Positions 58,016-64,000 of a stretch of 64,000 nt of DNA are shown here, piece after piece. Below the pieces are notes generated by a model. That model was not told the origin of the DNA, searched no databases, and was given only the letters and a program-made list of their open reading frames with translations. Each line of letters opens with the position of its first letter. The first letter of the stretch is position 1. Origin of the DNA: Apostichopus japonicus (taxonomy: Eukaryota > Echinodermata > Holothuroidea > Aspidochirotida > Stichopodidae); assembly GCF_037975245.1 (NCBI RefSeq), contig NC_092577.1:17002013-17066012 (forward strand), given 5' to 3'. The position numbers and the translations under genes are program-made.

Positions 58016-58858
58016 GAGCCAACCATGGGCGGCGATCCTGGGGGGGGGGGGGGAAGGGTGATATATCCGCCCCATGAAAATGAGGGGATGTAATACACCA
58101 TATTCCCCCACCAAATGCCAGGGATAAGCATATTTTCATGCCTACATTTATGCATCATCGTGAATGTACGACTCTTTTTTAGCTTCATTTCTCGCCTACC
58201 ATAAACGCAGTGCGATCTTTTCAAATAAACCGTCTTTATATAGCAAGTATATTTGACTGTAGGCTTCATTGGCACTATAACAACAACATGTATTATTGCG
58301 CCCACAGTATTCATATAGTACATATATGCACCCTGATTGTATTCATATAGGCCCTATAGTAGGCCTACACACGTACATGTTCCCTCGAACAGCTGAGAAT
58401 CTCATGTTTCCAGGGTAATGCTTAATACACGTTTCACCTGGATGCCCTAGCAATCGGTACCTAGGAATGTAACTATGTGTAATTGTGTATTGCATGTGTA
58501 TAGGCCTATAATAGCTTGCATGAGGCCATTTTCTTCATCGAATAATATAAAAGAGCTCTCGAACATTCTAACGTGGCGCCTGAAACAAGATTGGATATGG
58601 CAATTTTCCCGAAATAAAAAAAAGGATTTTGGATCCTGATTAGGAGATATTTCGGACATGGATATCCCTATTTTAAAGTTGGGTATATGCCGCTTGGAAA
58701 CCTCGGGAAGTGCCTTTTCCGGCCATCTAGAGGGTTTGTAAATCCCAAAATTTTCTTGTACGCTTCGCGCCAACTCCTGGTGGCGCTACACTTAGATAGC
58801 CAACAAGGTCATATCCCCCCACTCGGAAGTACGGATCGCCGCCCATGGCTCAGCCAAC
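58016..58858. mobile_element. hAT-type non-autonomous element, 827 bp
   Basis: The element 58024-58850 has inverted ends CATGGGCGGCGATCC (left) and GGATCGCCGCCCATGGCT (right). The flanks GAGCCAAC (58016-58023) and CAGCCAAC (58851-58858) match at 7 of 8 bases. Its right part (GGGAAGTGCC, TACGCTTCGCGCCAAC, GGTGGCGCTACACTTAGATA) is shared with the 297-bp element at 22858, so both belong to one family. A G13 run follows the left end. No transposase is present. Confidence 0.72.
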
Positions 58859-59290
58859 AAATGTCTATGAAGTCAAGGGACCTCCATATACATAGGTCAT
58901 AGCTAGACTTTTGAAAAATACGACTAGTGCATGAACGGCGCCGGGCATATCACACCTCTGCGGAATTTAGGTATCTAATGGAGATCGTATGTGTTGTGAT
59001 CTTACATGAGATTTTCTGGATGACAACCACAGACGATGTAAACTACGGCAGTTTCAACGTATTTAGCATAAGCCTAGGCTATTATAAAACTTTGTTATGG
59101 AACAGGTGAAACCTAGAAATGCTTCTATTGATGAACAAAACCGTTTCAAACACCAACCTTCATCGTCAGATACATCGAAATCATCAATGTCAGGTGTTCT
59201 TCCTGTGCATACAGTCGCTGTAAACGCATTCTCGACGTGTTTGGTGCCATATTGCTCGTATATATTCAGATCCCTTAAGCACGGTCCCTT
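58859..59290. other. Harbinger right end, no gene recognised
   Basis: A plus-strand ORF starting at 59097 (MEQVKPRNASIDEQNRFKHQ) runs into the inverted repeat and is probably chance. It could be a non-coding end or an unrecognised first exon on either strand. Confidence 0.4.
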
Positions 59291-59412
59291 AGTAACGACC
59301 GCATCAGTATCCGATTTTTATCCGCATTGTTGGAATCGCAAACGTACGCATCCGCACACCGCAACCGTATGCCGCAACCGCATTCCGTATCCGTGCTTAT
59401 GGAATCCTAGCT

Positions 59413-59938
59413 TTAGAGTCCAACTCAAGTCCGATATCCCCTCTACCTTATAGGCACAGGGCCCACATTGCATACTCGGGCCAGCCTCGCACTTGTTGGA
59501 GGTGTGGGCTGGAAGGGCATGAAGCGGTGTAGCCGCTGTTTACAGGTTGGGCATACCCTGGCCGAGTGTAAAGGGGATATCGTATGTAACTCGTGTGGGA
59601 AAACGGTCCATCTCGCTCGTTTATGCCCAGACCGCTCATACGCCGCGAGAGTGGCTACGGGCGTGGTTGAAGCGGTCCCCGTCCCGGCCTTTCACACCGT
59701 AACACCTGATGCTCCTCTCATCGCCCCAGTGTCCGACACTAGCGCCCCGGTGGAGGCTTTGTTGCCCCTTTCGTGTCCCACCTCGTCCTTGATCGAACTT
59801 GCCGAGACCGCCAGCCTGCCCACTGAGGCAGAGCAGGACAAAACGGCAGAGATGCTAAGAGCTCTGTTCCCTCGTAAGAAAAGTGGAACACTGCTAGGGG
59901 CCTGAAAAGACCCATATTGGGAAAAGTTCGCAGGTAAT
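59413..59938 (+). pseudogene. second LINE A ORF1 copy, 3' half (continues from 48036)
   Basis: Resumes after the Harbinger target duplication with KSDIPSTL, keeps the CSRCLQVGHTLAEC and CNSCGKTVHLARLC knuckles and most of the linker, but lacks part of the first knuckle and a long stretch before LRALFPRKK. It ends near 59938 (CGCAGGTAATG), at the ORF1 stop, where minus-strand gene sequence takes over. ORF2 is absent here too. Confidence 0.85.
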
Positions 59939-60735
59939 GCCCTTTTACACGCTTTATTAAGGCACGAGCTGGGGCATCACAAATAACAGCAGATAACAGC
60001 GGATATTGAAAATTGGTATTTCGCCCCACAATGCTCAATACCATGTTCTTCGAGACTTAACTGTGTCAATTAATTGTTTTAAGAATTCATTAACTGCAGA
60101 TGATTTCCACATTCCACAAAACAATCCAATTGGGAATGGTTTACTGTGAAAAATTTGATCACTGATCCAGAAAATTGGCCAGAACTGCAAATTTCAGTTT
60201 GGATTTAATGTAGTTATAGTTAGCAATGTCAAGGTGATAGTACTTCCCCCCTGCTATGTTTTCAAAAGAAATGTCTTTGGTGGGCTTAACAAGTTATCTT
60301 GGATCCTTTGGCAAATCTGTGTGGTATGGTAGATACTGCTGTTTGAGATATGTTGTTTGATGTGGCCCATTCCCCCAACTGATCAGAGAGGCTCATTTCA
60401 TCAACATCTGACTGGCTACTAGAACATTGTGAAAGCTCTTCAAATTCACTTTCAGAACTACTTCTAGGCCTGTGGGTATTTCCAGGATCGTTTAATGTAT
60501 TGTTGAAGAGGTGTTTGCTTTCAAAAGGCCTAGTGCTAAGCCTAACATTGTCATGGCTTGTTTGTGATACTGTGAGCCTAGAAGTTAAATTTAGTGCAGT
60601 ATTTGTGACTGGAATGTCTAAGTTGATGGGCTCTTGAATCTGTTTAGGAACTTTACTCTTATCTATTTTGAGATAGGGGTGGTGCTTTAGTTGAAATTGT
60701 ACATTACGTCTTGTTTTCCATTACGATATTGGTTT
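59939..60735 (-). pseudogene. transposon-type gene remnant (multicopy 'transposase-domain' protein family)
   Basis: Read leftward: a basic start (WKTRRNVQFQLKHHPYLKID), a Ser/acidic linker (SSSESEFEELSQC), LGEWATSNNISQTAVS, then after a shift LPKDPR, a stop, and FENIAGGKYYHLDIANYN. Next come FPIGLFCGMWKSSAVNEFLK and VICDAPARALIKRVKGH. This order is familiar from highly repeated predicted proteins in fish and invertebrates, often labelled transposase-domain proteins. I cannot name the superfamily. The frame is broken several times. It is cut off on the left at KGH by the LINE A ORF1 copy (59938) and adjoins the GACGTC-type island on the right. Confidence 0.5.
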
Positions 60736-61140
60736 TACATAAGCGATGATCCAACTAACGTTTTGGATAAGAGGTCCCTTGTAAACAATTCATTCAACGT
60801 GGATCCAACCAACTGTATGATATAAGTCTATGTTTATTATTCGTTTGAGCTTCGGACAGACGTTTTCATTACGACGTCTTCTGTCCATAGTTAAACCGAC
60901 GTCGACCCAAATAACCGCTCATGATTAGTCTATAGTGAGTAGTTGTCTGAGTGTCGAATGGACGTGTAAAATATGACGTCTCTTTTTGACAGTTCAATCG
61001 ACGTCTAACCAACCAACTATATACGATGGGTATATTTGTATTAGTCTCTTTAAAGTCGGAGGGACGTCTTCAGTGCGAGGTCGCCTGTTCGTAGTTCAAC
61101 CGACGTCGATCCAACGAACCGGTTATGATGAGTCTATTTT
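60735..61140 (+). repeat. 102-bp degenerate tandem repeat, GACGTC-rich, 4 units
   Basis: The word (C)GACGTCGA(T/C)CCAA or a variant recurs at about 60796, 60898, 61000 and 61102, a 102-base period. Units share CAACCGACGTCGATCCAA, GATNAGTCTAT and (A/G)GACGTCT. Many copies of GACGTC and AACG/CGTT make it self-complementary in design. It directly abuts the N-terminal region of the transposon-type gene remnant. Confidence 0.72.
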
Positions 61141-61322
61141 GAATTGTTGTTCTTTTGAATGAAATCCCACACGTTATTAGACTCACAAGGGTAGTTAAGG
61201 TCCAAGTCAGTAATATGAATTGAAAAAATGGGATCAGTTTTTCTTGCCTTTACCCTTTGCTTTGCATGTGAGAAAAATTCACAACTATCTCTGCATATAT
61301 TGTTTATTGTTTTCACTATTTC

Positions 61323-61467
61323 ATCACTTCAGATTGGAAGCAACTTACCAGAGTTCCTGGCTAAGGTTAGCCAGACGCAACCATTTATTCTGATCATAGG
61401 AGAGAAGAGAAGGAACCCAGAACAACAGTTTGTGATTGTAGAAAGGATGGCAATACCAGGCAGTTGA
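61323..61467 (+). other. possible orphan exon of a multicopy gene
   Basis: After an acceptor-like TTCATCACTTCAG the frame reads IGSNLPEFLAKVSQTQPFIL and RRNPEQQFVIVERMAIPGS to a stop at 61467. The style (acidic/hydrophobic, QQFVIVER) recalls parts of multicopy invertebrate predicted proteins, but I cannot assign it and found no partner exon. Confidence 0.25.
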
Positions 61468-62289
61468 TCTGTGTTTCAGAGCACGGGCATATACATAGGG
61501 TGTCTACAGATAGTGCAGCACATGAAGCACTGACACATTGCACTGACACACCTAGCTTCGTGCACGTGGAAAACTTTGGGCAGGGTGTTAAAAGCTTAAG
61601 AAAAACGACAATTTGGTCAGCAAATAGCTGAAATGGATTCAAGCTCATGAAATACATAATTCTGCTTGAATGCAAAAGTTTAGTTGGCCTGCTGTATTGC
61701 GGCTAGTAATATTTGAAGGTGCGTCAATTACGAGGGTGTGTCAATTATGAAGCCTTTACTACTCTAGTAATAGTAATAATAAATTAGTACCCAGTATTAC
61801 TATGCCTAGGCTAGTACTACTACTGACAACTGTAATAGCCTATGGACACAGATTAAAAGTTATTTGACACAAACTCGTGACAGTTTATTAGGTAAAAGAA
61901 CCGTGAGGTTACAATTAAATCCGTGGCTTCAATTCAAGAAATTTGACTGGCTATCCCCATTGCATGAACGGACATTGACAGAATGTTGCCTTTGCAGGAT
62001 ACTAAGCACATTTTATAGCATATTGTAACACTCACCTTTAAATGTGTCCATGTATTTTGTTAACCCCCATTTCGTAAGGGTGTTTGAAACAAAATCGTCC
62101 TCCATTTCGTCCATCTTAGTGTAGGAGTAGTGTAGGGCAGTTGTTGCGCGCCGTAAAGAATGTCAAAAAGAAATGTCTGAATTCCACATGCAATGCACAA
62201 ATTCAGCTAAACTATGGGTATACCGTGTCACTTTTTAGCTGATATGATCCGAAGCCGGTTAAATTAACTACATCAGAGTGCCCGTAACG
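61468..62289. other. no gene recognised; short dispersed repeat at 61726-61752
   Basis: ACGAGGGTG(T/C)GTCAATTATGAAG here also occurs at 14948-14969, suggesting the end of a dispersed element. Nothing else is recognised. Confidence 0.4.
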
Positions 62290-63000
62290 AGAATATCTAA
62301 TCAAGCCGACCCTTTTCTAGTGGGAACAATGACTTGGTCGTTTTAAGAGTGTATAAGAAGTATCAGTTTCTCTCAGGATATCGTCCCATGATTTGTCCTG
62401 GATCTCTGCGATAAAGCGTATAATATTGTTGGTGCTATAATTGCGAACATTCACAAATTCGTTCTGTTTATATCTCCTTGTTGGTACTTTTACAAACAAA
62501 TAAAACGGTAGGTGATCGCTAAGAGCTGTAATAAATATGCCTGAATAGATGTTGAGTTAACGTTGCTAATAATATTATGAAACTTGATAAGGTACTGCCA
62601 ATACGAGCGGGTCTAGCGATTGTTGGAATCAAGTGCCAAGAATATTTTGAAGATAAAAATCAAACATTTCATGAGAAGCACTTGGTGGTCTATATATAAT
62701 ACCTACAGTGCACTATTCGTTCACGTGGGGTAATATGACGTCTACGAATTTAGATTCATTAAAAATAGAAAGATCTGGGCTATTTTTAGAGGTCAAATCG
62801 TTATTAATAAATAGGCACACGCCGCCACCCCTTTGATTTTCACGATGAGAGTAGAATTATCTATGGATATCAGGGGTGAAATAATATTGGTAAACCATGT
62901 TTCGGTAAAACCGATTATTGAAAATTGTTCTTTTAGTAATGAAATAAAAGTATTTATTTCGTAAAAATTTTTTTTTCAACTGCGGCTATTATGGTGGAAA
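62290..63000 (-). pseudogene. CR1-like LINE endonuclease fragment
   Basis: Read leftward in mixed frames: FTETWFTNIISP, then RGGGVCLFINNDLTSKNS, NESKFVDVILP, VGIIYRPPSASHEMFDFY, and SDHLPFYLFVKVPTRRYKQN with the final His-containing motif. It continues as IRFIAEIQDKSWDDILRETD, the start of the inter-domain region. Several frame changes show decay. A Gypsy LTR begins just upstream (63014). Confidence 0.65.
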
Positions 63001-63013
63001 CTGGAATGACATT

Positions 63014-63157
63014 TGTAGAGTCCTTCTGGTCGGATTCAAGTGATTGAATGAGATTTAGACGCCAGATTTAACTTTTGTAGGTATCCGGTTTATTGACATA
63101 GGCAGTACCTCCCCTTGACTGGAGGGCGCAATATAACAATGGCCCTAGTACACTACA
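63014..63157 (-). mobile_element. 3' LTR of a Gypsy-type element, 144 bp
   Basis: On the minus strand a purine-rich tract (AAAATGGGAGGGA) precedes TGTAGTGTACTAGGGCC at 63157. The segment carries AATAAA (CAATAAACCGG) and ends ACTCTACA at 63014. The TGTAG/CTACA ends are inverted, as in LTRs. The following AATGT meets the LINE endonuclease fragment. With only one LTR in the window, the length is provisional. Confidence 0.55.
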
Positions 63158-63362
63158 TCCCTCCCATTTTAGTAAAGAAAATGATCTCTTAGAATCTTTT
63201 ACTTTGCAGTATTAGCATATGAAATATATCCTTCAAAATACCAACTGCAACTGTTCCTGTTAAACTGTTTATAATAAATTTGCAAGGATAACTATTCTAA
63301 CAACAGAGTAACAACAAATAAAACTTGTATATACAAAGTACTCTCATCTCTCGGTCGACTAG

Positions 63363-64000
63363 TTACCGAATGTTTCTCACAAAATCTTCGAATCGACTGG
63401 GCATTTTATGCGTACGAGAGGGTCTGCTTGGTTTGACACCCGAATCCTCAGAGACACAACTGTCCCCAACACTAGCCGGTTCTGATGCAGACTCTTGACC
63501 AGTTTCAAACTTTTTTACATGAGATAGTTTCTCTTATAATAAACTCCCTCAGGAGACTGAACTGTAACTTGGCTATGGTACTTATCTATGACTTCAAACG
63601 GTGTTTCATGGAAGGGAGTTCACAATTTATCAACTTTCTTTTGCCTAAGGAGAACTTGATCACCAACACCAATGTTGTTTTCCCTGACATTCCATCTTTG
63701 ATCTGCATAATCTTTCACAACCTGTTAACTCTCTGTGTCCTTATCTCTTGAGCTTGGCAGTTTTCACCTAACACTGGTAATTTGCATTTAATGTGCCTGC
63801 CAAACATCAACTTAGCTGGACTTTTCCCTGTAGTGGAATGTGGAGTTGACCTATATGCAAGAAGGAATTTATTTACTTCCCTTTTCTACATGTGCAACTT
63901 TAATTGCTTTAAGCAATGTCCGGTTCTGCCGTTCGACTTCTCCATTGGCTTGTGGCCATAAGGGAGTCGTCCTGCGGTGATACTATGTCACACTGAACCA
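63363..64000 (-). pseudogene. Ty3/Gypsy pol 3' part (integrase), runs off the window
   Basis: Read leftward from 64000: WPQANGEVERQNRTLLKAI, the end of the integrase core with the catalytic Glu in GEVERQN. After shifts come AYRSTPHSTTGKSPAKLMFG and GVGDQVLLRQKK, then a C-terminal tail PSRPSRTHKMPSRFEDFVRN with a stop at 63365-63363. A 205-base gap separates the stop from the LTR. Frame shifts near 63880 and 63750 suggest decay. Gag, protease and RT lie outside the window. Confidence 0.75.

Larger units (their letters stand above)
48034..59415. mobile_element. PIF/Harbinger element, 11.4 kb, TTA target duplication, nested insertions inside
   Basis: The ends AGGTAGGATTCCATAAGC (48037) and, in complement, AGCTAGGATTCCATAAGC (59412) match over more than 25 bases (AGGATTCCATAAGCACGG then ATACGGAA). 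The flanks are TTA at 48034-48036 and 59413-59415, the 3-bp duplication typical of PIF/Harbinger. Removing the element rejoins LINE A ORF1 (GAGTTA + GAGTCCAACTC, against GAGTTAGAGTTGAACTC in the intact copy). Near both ends variants of GCGGATGCGG recur, probable transposase-binding repeats. It carries a MADF-type gene and a Harbinger transposase on opposite strands. The L1-like LINE, Penelope-like piece and hAT-like element inside account for part of the unusual length. Confidence 0.93.

Noticed and set aside
61134-61316. Minus-strand ORF reading DLDLNYPCESNNVWDFIQKN
   Set aside because: Vaguely like parts of multicopy predicted proteins, but too short and without splice context to call.

Overview
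The window looks like repeat-rich nuclear DNA from a marine invertebrate animal. The protein-coding traces are spliced with GT-AG introns. The retroelements (Tx1/L1-like, CR1/L2-like, BEL/Pao, Ty3/Gypsy and Penelope-like) and DNA transposons (hAT-like, PIF/Harbinger, Mutator-like) are an animal-type mix. The style of the Tx1-like LINEs and of the multicopy PHD+OTU, DUF4806 and C2H2 genes makes an echinoderm or a similar deuterostome my best guess, but this is inference only. I see no rRNA, tRNA gene, CRISPR array or operon.

Layout. 1-4476: a 71-bp tandem array, a minus-strand four-helix membrane protein gene (three exons), an intronic 32-bp perfect hairpin, and microsatellites. 4477-10900: a decayed Tx1-like LINE ('LINE A') abutting a decayed BEL/Pao pol. 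11586-12080: a 495-bp hAT-type element with an exact 8-bp target duplication. 14018-16970: a DUF4806-type gene with a dead hAT copy in one intron and a 26-bp palindrome just after its stop. 18246-20310: a GC-rich palindromic island and a CR1/L2-like LINE ('LINE C'). 20622-23268: a broken PHD-finger plus OTU gene holding a SINE and a 297-bp hAT-type insertion. 23262-29440: a nearly full-length decayed Tx1-like LINE ('LINE B') and a CR1-like LINE ('LINE D') that carries a LINE B tail with a 10-bp target duplication. 29441-33350: a Mutator-like element with inverted repeats of about 0.8 kb. 33829-38980: a multicopy C2H2 gene remnant, split inside a zinc finger by a 2.4-kb element made largely of short palindromic repeats. 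39802-41410: opposed LINE tails and two further palindromic islands. 42737-43954: a perfect 15-bp minisatellite of 81 copies. 44003-48036: LINE pieces, including an ORF1-only 'half-LINE'. 48037-59412: an 11.4-kb PIF/Harbinger element bounded by matching inverted repeats and a TTA duplication, itself carrying an L1-like LINE, a Penelope-like fragment and a hAT-like element. The LINE ORF1 it split resumes at 59413. 59939-64000: a transposon-type gene remnant, a GACGTC-rich 102-bp tandem island, a LINE endonuclease fragment and the 3' part of a Gypsy element that runs off the end.

How the parts relate. Several insertions can be ordered because each interrupts a recognisable reading frame or repeat: LINE B tail in LINE D, Harbinger in LINE A ORF1, LINE A ORF1 beside the 60-kb gene remnant, the palindromic element in the C2H2 exon, the AACGTT island in a LINE B tail, and the Gypsy LTR beside LINE endonuclease. 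Only the four-helix membrane protein gene resembles an ordinary host gene. The Harbinger MADF-type gene is the best-preserved transposon gene: three exons join in matching phases without stops.

The most distinctive feature is a set of non-homologous islands, each built from variants of a different self-complementary word. Two of them can be placed as insertions because they interrupt known sequence.
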